A stretch of DNA of 64,000 bases from Xanthomonas dyei (GTDB lineage: Bacteria; Pseudomonadota; Gammaproteobacteria; Xanthomonadales; Xanthomonadaceae): assembly GCF_002939865.1 (NCBI RefSeq), contig NZ_MDEE01000005.1, positions 1-64,000 on the forward strand. Reading direction: 5' to 3'. A program made the translations under genes and the position numbers. The notes below the pieces were generated by a model. The model was not told the DNA's origin. It saw only the letters and a program-made list of their open reading frames with translations, and searched no databases. Within the stretch, counting starts at the first letter, position 1, and the number at the start of each line of letters is the position of its first letter. Positions 42,779 to 54,553 of this stretch are shown here, one piece after another.

Positions 42779-42883
42779 TGGCGCGTAGCGCCGGATGAGG
42801 GTACGGCCAGCAAGCGCCAGTAACACTCTCGTTGATTGAAGTTGCTGTCGGACATCCACGTGCAGCCACACACGTTCCACAAC

Positions 42884-42913
42884 GCAAAAGCCCGCAGCGC
42901 TGCGGGCTTTTGC
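42884..42913. terminator. bidirectional terminator
   Basis: A 30-nt perfect palindrome: GCAAAAGCCCGCAGC and its exact reverse complement, giving A-runs and T-runs on both sides. It lies between the natB end and the convergent TonB-like gene. Confidence 0.85.
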
Positions 42914-43116
42914 ATTTCCAATAGTTATTGCGTCAATCAGCAGCGGCGAAGTGCGGAAGAGCGCGTCGGCTGCGGTATTAAACGCGGTGCGGGCGATCTC
43001 CGATCCCGCAACGTCCCGTGCCGATACCGGCGCGCTCCTAGTGCAGCGCGCCGGTATCGATAGGCGTGGGATCCAGGGTCGCGTCGGCAAGTAGCGACGC
43101 CTTCCCCAGCGCGGGC

Positions 43117-44133
43117 TCAACCGCCCGGATTGAACGACAGCGTGCGGCGGGTGGTGACCGGTGCGGCAACCGGCTCGAAGCGCCAGCGCTTCACGGCGTT
43201 GAGCGCTTCGCGATCGAACACGCGCGGCGGGTTGGCGCGGAGCACGCGGGAGGCGGTGATCGAGCCATCGGTACCGACCGTGAGCTCCACCAGCACTTCG
43301 CCGGAGGTGCCGGCGCGCAGCGCTTCGGGTGGGTAGCGCGGTGCCGGGGTGCTGATCGGACGCAGCGACTGTGCAGCGGGCGCTGCTGCTGCGGCGGCTG
43401 CCGGTGCCGGACGTGGTGCGGCCGGGGTGGGGGCAGGGGCCTCCGCCTGACGGCGGGCAGCGGCCTGGCGCTCGGCCTCGGCGGTCTGCTGGCGGGCGGC
43501 TTCCTGCTGGGCGGCAATCTGCTGGGCAGCGGCGGCTTCGCGGGTCTGCTGTTCGGCCAGGCGCTTCTGCTCGGCGGCCTGCTTGGCCTTGTCCTCGACC
43601 AACTTCTTGGCCTGTTCGGCGTCCTGCTCGGAGCGGTTGGCGGCGGTCTTCATGCCCGTCTCCAGGCCCGACTTCAGGCGCGGCAGTGCCGGTGCCTTGG
43701 GGTCGACCTTTTCGATCAGCGCGATCAGGCGCTGCGCCTCGGGGAACTCTTCGCGGCTGATGCCTTGTTCGGCGGCGATCAGCGTGTACGGCATCAGATC
43801 GGTCAGCGCGCTGTTGACGGTGGCGTCCTGCGGCTGCTTCTCACGCAGGGCCAGGTAGTACTCCACCGCGTTGTCGCCGGCCGGGGCGTACATGCGGTTG
43901 TCCTGCAGCGCCTTGGTGGCCGATGCGCGCAACTGGTCGGCGGCCATCGACTGCACCTGCGGCGACACCGCAGTGGCGGGCGTCGGTGCCGCAGCCGGTG
44001 CGGCCGGCGTGGCGCCGGTGGCAGGCGCGGTGGTTGCGGCCTTGTCTTCCTGCTTGGAGCAGGCAGCCAGGCCAACCAGCAAAATGACCGGCGCGATCCG
44101 GCGTGCCATACGGCCCTGTGTCAGATCCAACAT
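43117..44133 (-). CDS. TonB-like energy transducer with lipoprotein N-terminus
   Basis: A 338-residue protein. The C-terminal TonB domain (about 265-338: PAPRYPPEALRAGTSGEVLVELTVG, then REALNAVKRWRFEP) is clear. The middle is Gln/Ala-rich and helical (about 180-250, AEQQTREAAAAQQIAAQQ), and the N-terminus is a lipobox LVGLAAC at residues 19-25 followed by a Thr/Ala/Pro-rich stretch. Ordinary TonB has an uncleaved N-terminal helix; a lipidated version would anchor differently. It follows the halogenase gene by 139 bp and probably serves the receptor at 47706-50720. Confidence 0.75.
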   Translation of the reverse strand: MLDLTQGRMARRIAPVILLVGLAACSKQEDKAATTAPATGATPAAPAAAPTPATAVSPQVQSMAADQLRASATKALQDNRMYAPAGDNAVEYYLALREKQPQDATVNSALTDLMPYTLIAAEQGISREEFPEAQRLIALIEKVDPKAPALPRLKSGLETGMKTAANRSEQDAEQAKKLVEDKAKQAAEQKRLAEQQTREAAAAQQIAAQQEAARQQTAEAERQAAARRQAEAPAPTPAAPRPAPAAAAAAAPAAQSLRPISTPAPRYPPEALRAGTSGEVLVELTVGTDGSITASRVLRANPPRVFDREALNAVKRWRFEPVAAPVTTRRTLSFNPGG

Positions 44134-44272
44134 GCGTCCCCCTTACCCCGAGTGCGAAAGATAACGTTGCTACGGCGAGCGCCGGCCATTGTTCCCGCAA
44201 TGGACGGCAATGCCGCAATCTAGCATTGCTGGGGCGGTGTAAGCCAAGGGTTGCCGCAGCCGGATGCGAAAT

Positions 44273-45838
44273 TCATCCCGCCGGGGCCGCCAGCGCCGCA
44301 TCGAACGGCGCGCGCGCGGCCGGGTCGGGCAGCGGCGGGGCGGGGCAGTGGTGACGCAGGAAGTCCGCATGCGGCGGCAACGTGGCCACGGTCGCGTCCA
44401 CGCGATGGCGGATGCGCTCCAGAAAATGGGCCAGCTCCGCATCGCCCATCAGGTCGGCGACCGGGTGGTGCTGCTGCGGGGTGATGCCCTGGCCCAGCAT
44501 CACCTGCACCCACGAGTTCTCTGCAAACAACTCGTTGCCCTGATGGAACACGCGCCCGCTCCGGCGGAACAGCTCCATGCGATGGCGCAGCGAATCGGGA
44601 ATGTCCATCGCTGCGCAGTCGCGCCAGAACGGCGTGTCGCGGCGATCGGTGGCGTGGTAATGCAGGATCACGAAATCGCGGATATGCGCGATTTCATCGG
44701 CCGCCTGGCGGTTGTACTCGGCGATGTCCACCGCGTTGATCGTCTGCGGGAAGGTCTGCAGCAAGCGGACGATGCCGCGCTGGATCAGATGGATATTGGT
44801 CGACTCGATCGGCTCCAGAAACCCGCTGGCCAACCCCAAGGCGACGCAGTTCTTTTCCCACACCCGGTGGCGCTGATTGGGTGTGAAGCGCAGCGCCCGC
44901 GGTTCGGTCAGCGCGCGCCCTTGCAGGTTGCGCTCCAGCACCGCCCGGGCGCTGTCCTGATCGGTATACCGGCTGGAATACACGATGCCGTTGCCCACGC
45001 GGTGCTGCAGCGGAATGCGCCACATCCAGCCCGATTGATCCGCGCGCGACCGCGTATAGGTCAACGGTGGGCCCACCGATTCGGTCTGCACCGCCAGCGC
45101 GCTGTCGGCAAACAACCAGCGCGACCAATCCTCGCTGCCCACGCCCAGCGTCTTGCCGATCAGCAACCCCGCAAAGCCGGTGCAATCGATGAACAGGTCG
45201 CCTTCCACGCGCGTGCCGTCCTGTAGCGTCAGCGCAGTGAGATAGCCGCTATCCGGGTCGGTCTGCACCTCGCCGATGCGCCCTTCGATGCGTTGCACGC
45301 CAAAGCCTTCGCTGAAGCGGCGCAGGAAGCGCGCATACAGGCCCGCATCCAGGTGGTAGGCGTAGTTCATGCCACCGTTGGGCAGATGCGCAAAGCGGCC
45401 TTCCTGGGCGGCGCGCAACTCCAGACAGTAGTCGCCGAAGTCGCGCGCCACACCGCGCTGGCGGCCCTTCAACCAGAAGTGGTGGAACCCCGCGCTCCAG
45501 TGGTCGGTGCCGGTGTGGCCGAAGGAGTGGATGTAGTGCTTGTCCACATCGCGCCAATGCTCGAAGCCGATGCCGAGTTTGAAGGTGGCCTGGGTGGCAG
45601 CCATGAAGGTCGCCTCGTCGATCTCAAGCAGCCGGTGGAAGGTGACAAGGCTGGGGATGGTGGCTTCGCCCACGCCCACCGTGCCGATCTCGTCCGACTC
45701 CACCAAGGTGATCTGCAACTGCCGGCCCAGCAGCTTGGACAGTGCGGCGGCAGCCATCCAGCCGGCGGTGCCGCCACCGGCGATGACCACGCGCCGCACC
45801 GGGCGCTGCTGGGGGTCCAAGGGGGCGGTGTACGACAT
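44273..45838 (-). CDS. tryptophan-halogenase-family FAD enzyme
   Basis: A 521-residue flavoprotein. FAD motif VVIAGGGTAGWMAAAALSK at residue 17, the catalytic Lys in ATFKLGIGFEHW near residue 86, the WIPxxR-like core replaced by GWMWRIPLQHRVGNGIVYSS, and the GLASGFLEPIESTNIHLIQ segment all match the tryptophan-halogenase group. Standard members chlorinate or brominate tryptophan; members of TonB-linked loci usually act on other substrates, such as indoles or unknown compounds. The reductase partner is not encoded nearby. Activity and substrate are inferred. Confidence 0.85.
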   Translation of the reverse strand: MSYTAPLDPQQRPVRRVVIAGGGTAGWMAAAALSKLLGRQLQITLVESDEIGTVGVGEATIPSLVTFHRLLEIDEATFMAATQATFKLGIGFEHWRDVDKHYIHSFGHTGTDHWSAGFHHFWLKGRQRGVARDFGDYCLELRAAQEGRFAHLPNGGMNYAYHLDAGLYARFLRRFSEGFGVQRIEGRIGEVQTDPDSGYLTALTLQDGTRVEGDLFIDCTGFAGLLIGKTLGVGSEDWSRWLFADSALAVQTESVGPPLTYTRSRADQSGWMWRIPLQHRVGNGIVYSSRYTDQDSARAVLERNLQGRALTEPRALRFTPNQRHRVWEKNCVALGLASGFLEPIESTNIHLIQRGIVRLLQTFPQTINAVDIAEYNRQAADEIAHIRDFVILHYHATDRRDTPFWRDCAAMDIPDSLRHRMELFRRSGRVFHQGNELFAENSWVQVMLGQGITPQQHHPVADLMGDAELAHFLERIRHRVDATVATLPPHADFLRHHCPAPPLPDPAARAPFDAALAAPAG

Positions 45839-45848
45839 GCGTCAGTCC

Positions 45849-46862
45849 TCAGCGGTTCAAGCGTTGCAGCAAGCGCGCGCGCAGGCTGCGGGCACGGTTG
45901 TCGTCCATCGGGGCCAGCACACCGCGCGCTGCGTCGGGCACATGCGCGGCAGTGCGCTCATCGGCTTCGAACACGTAATGCCGGAACACCTCCTGCCAGG
46001 TGGCGCGTTGTTCCGGCGGCAGGTCGCGCACGGTGAGCAGCGCCAGCATCAGCGCGTTCATCGGCGAATCCATGTAGGCCGGGCTTTGCCGCCACCAGAA
46101 ATTGACCAGCACGTTGAAGCTTTCCAGCGCTTCCACGTGGTGCCACCACATGCTGGGAATGAACAGCGCATCGCCTGGTTCCAGTTCGGCGACCACGGCA
46201 TGTTCCAGCGCCTGCGCATAGCGCGGAAAGCGCTGCAGGTCCGGCGCGGCGATGTCCACCAGGCTGACCGGCTGCCCGGCCGGGGTCAGATCCAGCGGGC
46301 CGATGTACAGATTGCTCAACTGCTCGGGCGGAAACAACGTAAAGCGGCGGCGACCGGCGACCACGCAGGCCAGGTTGTCCGGCAGGTCCTGATGTGCAGC
46401 GATCCGCGTGCGGTTGCCGATCCAGATGCTGGCCAGCGGATCGGCCTGCGGTAGCACGATGGGATTGGCCGCGCGCAGGCCGGGCAGGTAGGTGTCCAGC
46501 GTGGTGGAGCCGACATAGATTGCCGGCGGCTGCGCGTTGTGCAGGTCGCGCAACAAGGTGTCCAGCACCACCGTCAGTGGCACGCGCTCGGGGCGGAAGT
46601 TGAAGCCGCTCATGTCCGCGTTGTAGAAGAACCGCCCGCCGATCTCCGGTGGTCCGACTTGCGCCACCACCGCTTCGCCGCGATCGAATCCACGCAGATA
46701 CGCGGCGGCCGCCTGCGCGGACTGCGCACCGGCGCGGGCCAACGGCCAGTCGCGCACCAGCCCGCGCAGGACCAGCGGCGTGGTCGAACGCAGCAGCGCA
46801 GGATCCAGCTGCTGCGGATCCAGGCCGTGGCGTTCGTCGATGGCGCGTGGCTCAACCGGCAT
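45849..46862 (-). CDS. JmjC/cupin-like Fe(II) oxygenase
   Basis: A 337-residue cupin (JmjC type). The metal site HQD in RTRIAAHQDLPDNLACVVAG and the later His in FIPSMWWHHVEAL match the HxD...H ligand set of the cupin_8 family, which hydroxylates proteins or small molecules with 2-oxoglutarate. Its start overlaps the SapC-like stop by 11 bp and its stop is 10 bp from the halogenase start. Confidence 0.85.
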   Translation of the reverse strand: MPVEPRAIDERHGLDPQQLDPALLRSTTPLVLRGLVRDWPLARAGAQSAQAAAAYLRGFDRGEAVVAQVGPPEIGGRFFYNADMSGFNFRPERVPLTVVLDTLLRDLHNAQPPAIYVGSTTLDTYLPGLRAANPIVLPQADPLASIWIGNRTRIAAHQDLPDNLACVVAGRRRFTLFPPEQLSNLYIGPLDLTPAGQPVSLVDIAAPDLQRFPRYAQALEHAVVAELEPGDALFIPSMWWHHVEALESFNVLVNFWWRQSPAYMDSPMNALMLALLTVRDLPPEQRATWQEVFRHYVFEADERTAAHVPDAARGVLAPMDDNRARSLRARLLQRLNR

Positions 46863-47553
46863 GGCGGCGATTCAGGCGTTCGAGCAGGTGGCGGAATTGC
46901 GCGACCGAGGCCACCGCCATGTACAGCGGCTCCAGATCGCCGTGCCGGTGCAGGTCCAGCAGCGCCGTCTTGCCGAGCGAGCGCAGGCGTTCTTCGTGCA
47001 CGGTGTGCAGGCCGGCCAGCCGGCAGTCCAGGCCGTTATCCAGGGTCGCTTCGAACACGAATGGTTCCAGCAACTCGTAGCGCAGCAGGCGCTCGACGAA
47101 GGCCTCGCTCGCCGCCAGCCCATCGTGCAGCGTGCGCAGCAATTGGCTGATGTGATACAGAAAATCGGTGGTGCCGCCGTGTTCGCGGAACAGCAGCTCG
47201 CCGTCCTGGGTGCTGATGCGTGGGCTGTCCAGATCCACGTGCACCATCGGCCCCTCCGGTTGCTGGCCGATCAGAAACGGTTGGCGCTGGATCGCCAGTG
47301 GCACATACGGCGCATCCCAGCGCGCGCCATCCAGAAACAGGTTTTCGCCCAGGCGTAATCCCAGCAGGGCCAGCGGTTGAAACCGCCCGCTGTCGTTGCG
47401 GTGGAACACGATCGGGTACTGGCCCTGCAGCTGACGGAATTCCTGCGGAAACGTCGCCGCCGACATCACGTCATCGCCATAGGCGGCGCCATGGGCGGTG
47501 ATCACGCGCAGATCGCGGTGATCGAGATTGTTCAACAACACAGCATTGGTCAT
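46852..47553 (-). CDS. SapC-like protein
   Basis: A 233-residue protein of the SapC group (NAVLLNNLDHRDLRVITAHGAAYGDD, FPQEFRQLQGQYPIVFHRND, LGLRLGENLFLD). Such proteins are a regular part of TonB-receptor loci with tryptophan halogenases. The function is unknown. The start at 47553 was chosen by the conserved beginning; there is no good ribosome site. Confidence 0.8.
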   Translation of the reverse strand: MTNAVLLNNLDHRDLRVITAHGAAYGDDVMSAATFPQEFRQLQGQYPIVFHRNDSGRFQPLALLGLRLGENLFLDGARWDAPYVPLAIQRQPFLIGQQPEGPMVHVDLDSPRISTQDGELLFREHGGTTDFLYHISQLLRTLHDGLAASEAFVERLLRYELLEPFVFEATLDNGLDCRLAGLHTVHEERLRSLGKTALLDLHRHGDLEPLYMAVASVAQFRHLLERLNRRHAG

Positions 47554-47705
47554 GGGGGTCGCCACATCACGCGGGGGCGCGTGGCCCATGCTTGGACAGT
47601 TACCCCTCGCGCGGCAAGTGCCGCTGTCGTGCTGCACCTGTCGCAGGAAGGTCGTGCAAGCGTCCCGGCAGACGCGCTGCCGGGACGCTCGGTGCCGCAA
47701 TTACA

Positions 47706-50700
47706 TCACCAGAACTTGTAGCGCAGGCCCAGCATGTAGCGCGGGCCGGTCTGGGTGGCATAGACGATCTGATTCTTCTGCCGGCCGTGCTGGCGCTGCA
47801 CTTCGTCGGTGAGGTTGATCGCCTCCAGGCTCAGCGACAGGTTCTCGTTCCACTGGTAGCCGATGCTCAGATCCAGCTGGCCATAGGCTTCGGTGTAGAC
47901 CGGGTTGGGCTGGCCGCTGCCGTCGAAACGCGCGGCCAGGAACTCGTCGCGCCAGTTGTAGGCCGCACGCACCTGCCACTTGTCCTTGTCGTAGAAACCG
48001 ACCAGGTTGGCCGAATCGCTCAGGCCTTCCAGCGCGAACTGCTCGCCGATCACCGCGTTGTCGTAGGTCAGCCCGGAGTCGACCTTGGTGTAGTTGGCCG
48101 ACACGCCGAAGCCGCTGGCGCCGAACATGTGCTGCAGGTTGAACTCCCACCCGTCCAGCGACGCCGAGCGCTGGTTGGCCGGCGCGGTGATGGCGAAGTT
48201 GGCCACCGGGTCGCCCGGCTGCCCGCTGATTACGCCGGTGGCGTTGCCGTTGGCATCGTCGGCTCCGCGCACCACGCCGGGCGCGCCGCCGCGGTTGCGG
48301 AAGATGTAGTTGCGGATACAGGTCAGGTCGGCCGAGGCGCAGCCGTTGCCCAGCGCTTCGTTCCAGTACGCACCGCCCACCGGGGTGTTCAATCCCAGCG
48401 AGGTGTCGTTGCGCGTGGTCACGCCGATGTAGTTGTCGATGTTCTTGCGGAAAAAGCCCACCGAGGCGTAGCTGGCATCGCTGTAGTACCACTCCAGCGA
48501 GAAATCGATGTTGTGCGAGAGCAGCGGCTTCAGGCCGGGGTTGCCTTCCTGGCCGGTGCCGCCTTCCAGGCGTGCGATCTGGTTGAGCGTCTGCCCGCCC
48601 TGGATGTCGCCCCAGCCGGGACGGCCGATGGTTTCGCCGTAGCTGCCGCGCAACACCAGATCCTCGGTGAGCTTGAAGCTCAGGTCCAGGCTGGGCAGCC
48701 AGTATTCGTACTTGCCGCTGCCGCCGGCGAAGGCGGAGTCGGACAGACGGATCGGCAACTCGTTGTTGGCGACCCAATCGATGCCGACGGCCACCGGCAC
48801 CAGCGCCTGCGCGTCCACCTTGGTTTCTTCGTAACGCACACCGGCGGCCAGGCTGATCGGCACGCGCAACTCGTCCCAGCTATTGTTCCACTGCAGGTAG
48901 GCGTTCTTGGATTTTTCGGTCACGCGGCGGTCGGTGGTGAACACCGGCGCAATGCGGTACAGCGACTCATCGCCTGCAGCTTGCGCGGCGGCCTGACGTG
49001 CGCGCTCGAAGTCGAACAGGAACAACTGGTTGAATTGCGCCGGGTTGCCGCTGCCGCCGATCGCATCGAAGTACTGCGCGAATGAGCTGGGAATCCACAA
49101 ATCGTCCGGATAATCGGCCGCGGTGCCGTTGCCGCCCCAGGTATCGCGCTGCACGTTCGAGAACGCCGAACGGTTCTTGACTTCGGTGCTGCCGATACCG
49201 AACTTCAACTGCGAATAATTTTCGAAGGTGAAGTCGCCGTTGACCTGTGCCTGGTCGATCTCGGATTTCATGTAGCTGTTGCGGAACGCCGAGCCGGTGA
49301 CCAGCGTGCGCGAGGGGTCCAGCCCGTTCAGGCCGAAGCCCAACTGCTGCTGCAATACCGGGAAATCCTTGCTGAAATCCACTACCGAGGTGCCGCGGTA
49401 GAAGCCGGACACGCCCAGCGAATTGCTCGACCCGTACGGGCTGTCCGCGCCGGCTTCGGCGGTGGAGCGGTGGATATCGAAGTTGAGCTTGAACTGATCG
49501 TTCACCGCCCAATCCACGTTGAAGCCCAGCGACTTGTTCTGGTTGCGCGTGGCCGCGTTGGAGCCGGCGGTAGCCAGATCGCTGGTAGCCGGGTTGACGA
49601 TTTCCGAGTAGGTGATCGGGCCTGCCACCGGACCATTGGTCCAGGCGCTGGCGGAGGGGCCGTAGTTGAACCACACCGACATTTCGTTGCGCTGCTGCTG
49701 GATCTTGTTTTCCGAGTACGTGTAATCCAGCGTGGTGGTGATGTTGTCCAGCGGCTTGTACTGCAGCACCAGCTGGCCGTTGGTGCGCTGACGTTCGACG
49801 CCGACCACGCGGTAGTTGAGGTTCTGCGGCACCGAGTAGATATCGTTCGGGCCGGGGCGGTTGACGATGTTCTCCGAGCCCGGCGTGCCCGGCTGCGGGA
49901 TGGTGCCGTAGGCGGTGGAATCGCCCCGGAACGAGCGCCAGCCGTTGGGCACGCCGACCTGGCTGTAGCCGAAGTCGCGTTCCTGGTAGCTACCGCTCAG
50001 CGACACGCCAAAGCGTCCGTCGGCCGAGGTGGTGCTGAAGATGCCGGAGATTTCCGGCGTCAGCGAATCGCCCTGCAGGCGGCCGGGCAGGTTCTCGTTG
50101 GACGCATCGTGCACGCCCTTGAGGCCCACATTGGCATGCATGCCCGGGTTGTCCAGCGGCCGGGCGGTCTTGATGTTGATGGTGGCACCGATGCCGCCGG
50201 TGGGCGTGCTGGCGCGGCTGGTCTTGAACACCTCGATGCCGGAGATCGACTCGGACGCCAGGTTGGCGAAGTCGAACGCACGCGAGTTGGAGGCATTGGA
50301 TTCTTCGATGCTGGCGCCCGGCATCTGCCGGCCGTTCAACAGCACCAGGTTGAAGTCCGGGCCGACGCCGCGCACGGTGACGCGCGAGCCTTCGCCCAGC
50401 GAACGGTCGATCGACACGCCGCTGATGCGCTGCAGCGACTCGGCCAGGTTGGTATCGGGGAACTTGCCGATGTCCTCGGCCACGATGCCGTCGACGATGC
50501 CCTGCGCGTCGCGCTTGACGTTCATCGACGAAGTGAGGCTGCCGCGGATACCGCTGACCTGGACGGTATCGAGCGTGGCAGGGTCGGCCTGGCTGGAGCC
50601 GGGGACGGTCGAGGCCGACTGCGGCGCCGGCGCGGTTTGCGCGGCCAGCGGCGTCGACAATGCGAATAACAAGGCAGACGTCAAGCGCCGCGTGCGCGGC

Positions 50701-50720
50701 AGGGTGCGTAGCTCTCTCAC
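47706..50720 (-). CDS. TonB-dependent outer-membrane receptor
   Basis: A protein of about 1004 residues. A signal region (RRLTSALLFALSTPLAAQ) is followed by a TonB-box-like LDTVQVSG near residue 50, a plug with GIVAEDIGKFPDTNLAESLQRISGVSIDR, and a long beta barrel ending in YMLGLRYKFW. The plug signature fits the Xanthomonas/Caulobacter-type large receptors that usually take up oligosaccharides or other carbon sources. The start is placed at GTG 50720 because it gives the signal peptide; an ATG at 50792 is in frame but would lie in the operator. It heads the SapC/JmjC/halogenase/TonB-like group. Substrate unknown. Confidence 0.88.
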   Translation of the reverse strand: MRELRTLPRTRRLTSALLFALSTPLAAQTAPAPQSASTVPGSSQADPATLDTVQVSGIRGSLTSSMNVKRDAQGIVDGIVAEDIGKFPDTNLAESLQRISGVSIDRSLGEGSRVTVRGVGPDFNLVLLNGRQMPGASIEESNASNSRAFDFANLASESISGIEVFKTSRASTPTGGIGATINIKTARPLDNPGMHANVGLKGVHDASNENLPGRLQGDSLTPEISGIFSTTSADGRFGVSLSGSYQERDFGYSQVGVPNGWRSFRGDSTAYGTIPQPGTPGSENIVNRPGPNDIYSVPQNLNYRVVGVERQRTNGQLVLQYKPLDNITTTLDYTYSENKIQQQRNEMSVWFNYGPSASAWTNGPVAGPITYSEIVNPATSDLATAGSNAATRNQNKSLGFNVDWAVNDQFKLNFDIHRSTAEAGADSPYGSSNSLGVSGFYRGTSVVDFSKDFPVLQQQLGFGLNGLDPSRTLVTGSAFRNSYMKSEIDQAQVNGDFTFENYSQLKFGIGSTEVKNRSAFSNVQRDTWGGNGTAADYPDDLWIPSSFAQYFDAIGGSGNPAQFNQLFLFDFERARQAAAQAAGDESLYRIAPVFTTDRRVTEKSKNAYLQWNNSWDELRVPISLAAGVRYEETKVDAQALVPVAVGIDWVANNELPIRLSDSAFAGGSGKYEYWLPSLDLSFKLTEDLVLRGSYGETIGRPGWGDIQGGQTLNQIARLEGGTGQEGNPGLKPLLSHNIDFSLEWYYSDASYASVGFFRKNIDNYIGVTTRNDTSLGLNTPVGGAYWNEALGNGCASADLTCIRNYIFRNRGGAPGVVRGADDANGNATGVISGQPGDPVANFAITAPANQRSASLDGWEFNLQHMFGASGFGVSANYTKVDSGLTYDNAVIGEQFALEGLSDSANLVGFYDKDKWQVRAAYNWRDEFLAARFDGSGQPNPVYTEAYGQLDLSIGYQWNENLSLSLEAINLTDEVQRQHGRQKNQIVYATQTGPRYMLGLRYKFW

Positions 50721-50791
50721 GATGATTGCATCCCCAAGCAAAGAAAGCCGGCCCCAAACGGGACAGGCAAAGGTCGAACAGCAATCGCGCA

Positions 50792-50814
50792 TTTGTTAGC
50801 GCTGGCTTAACAAA
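50792..50814. promoter_or_regulatory. inverted repeat upstream of the TonB receptor
   Basis: TTTGTTA (50792-50798) and TAACAAA (50808-50814) are perfect inverted arms, with GCGCTGGCT between. The left half, TGTTAGCGCT, is the core of operators of LacI-type regulators found in sugar loci of xanthomonads. No LacI-type gene is present in the window. The rest of 50721-51105 has no recognisable feature. Confidence 0.55.
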
Positions 50815-51105
50815 GTCAATTTGCAGTGCAGCATCGGCCGCAAGCCAAAGACGTCACACATCGTTCCAGTGGGTGCGGCGTTCGACGCCGCCGCAGCCGA
50901 TCGCTTGGCCGTACCATCGGGGGTCGATGGCACAGTGCCACCTACATCAGTGCGACCGGTCTGCGACTGCGCGCGTCCACGCAAGCGGCTTTGCGCAGCT
51001 TGGGCACGGCAGGTTGCCGACCTCAGGCAGCTTGCATGCGTGCCAAAGACTGCCTTGCATGCCGTCGGTCGCGCTGATTACCCCTTACGCACCGGAGCGA
51101 ACCGA

Positions 51106-51795
51106 ATGATCGACCTGTACTACTGGCCCACCCCCAACGGCCACAAACTCACCTTGTTCCTGGAAGAGGCCGGGCTGGACTACACGCTCAAGCCGGTCAA
51201 CATCGGCAAGGGCGACCAGTTCGAGCCGGCGTTCCTGCAGATTTCGCCCAACAACAAGATGCCGGCCATCGTCGACCATGCCCCGGCCGATGGCGGTGCG
51301 CCGCAGGCGGTGTTCGAGTCCGGCGCGATCCTGCTGTATCTGGCCGAGAAGACCGGCCGCTTTCTGCCCCGCGACGCTCGCGGCCGCATCGCCGCACTGG
51401 AGTGGTTGTTCTGGCAGATGGGCGGGCTGGGCCCGATGAGCGGCCAGATGGGCCACTTCAATGTCTACGCGCCCGAAAAGATTGCCTACGCAATCGACCG
51501 CTACAACGCCGAAGTCCGCCGCCTGCATGGCGTGCTCGACAAGCGCCTGGCCGAGCATGCGTTTTTGGCCGGCGACGATTACGGCATCGCCGACATGGCC
51601 AGCTACCCCTGGCTGGAGGCGTATGGCGACCTCAAGCCCGACTTCGAAGCGTTTCCGAATCTGCACCGCTGGCACACCGCCATCGCCGCCCGCCCGGCCA
51701 CCCAACGCGCGTATGCGCTCAAGGAGCAGGTCAACCCCAACGCCGGCAAGCCGCTCAGCGACGAAGAGCGCAAGCACCTGTTCGGCAAGCGTTGA
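51106..51795 (+). CDS. yfcG: glutathione S-transferase-like disulfide-bond oxidoreductase (YfcG/YghU type)
   Basis: A 229-residue GST. The N-terminal thioredoxin fold has WPTPNGHKLTLFLEEAG, the TPN motif of the nu-class YfcG/YghU enzymes, and the FESGAILLYLAEKTGRF glutathione site. The C-terminal helical domain has ADMASYPWLEAY. YfcG-type enzymes reduce disulfides with glutathione in the cytosol. GGAG precedes ATG 51106; the frame is open further upstream. It stands alone. Confidence 0.85.
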   Translation: MIDLYYWPTPNGHKLTLFLEEAGLDYTLKPVNIGKGDQFEPAFLQISPNNKMPAIVDHAPADGGAPQAVFESGAILLYLAEKTGRFLPRDARGRIAALEWLFWQMGGLGPMSGQMGHFNVYAPEKIAYAIDRYNAEVRRLHGVLDKRLAEHAFLAGDDYGIADMASYPWLEAYGDLKPDFEAFPNLHRWHTAIAARPATQRAYALKEQVNPNAGKPLSDEERKHLFGKR

Positions 51796-51953
51796 GGCAA
51801 CGCGGTAGGAGCGTTCGCGCAGCAGTACACGCGGCGATCGCGGCGACTGTTGCAACTGCGCAGCAACAGCAAACGCAAGCAACAACAGCAAGCGTTAGCA
51901 GCGGCACTCGCGCACATCAACCGCACGCGACAAATCGAACGCGGTTGATCGAG

Positions 51954-51976
51954 CCCCTCTCCCCCCGGGAGAGGGG
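51954..51976. repeat. REP-like hairpin
   Basis: CCCCTCTCCC-CCC-GGGAGAGGGG, followed by TTGGGGTGAGGGTA. Same family as the hairpins near 21.1, 21.2, 42.6 and 42.8 kb. The 457-bp interval 51796-52252 has no other recognisable feature. Confidence 0.65.
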
Positions 51977-51985
51977 TTGGGGTGA

Positions 51986-54490
<2,505 letters not shown>

Positions 54491-54553
54491 ACGGTTGCCG
54501 CTGCGTTAGATGTATCGCCTGTCGGTTTCCCTTGCGTTCGCACACCGAGTGCC

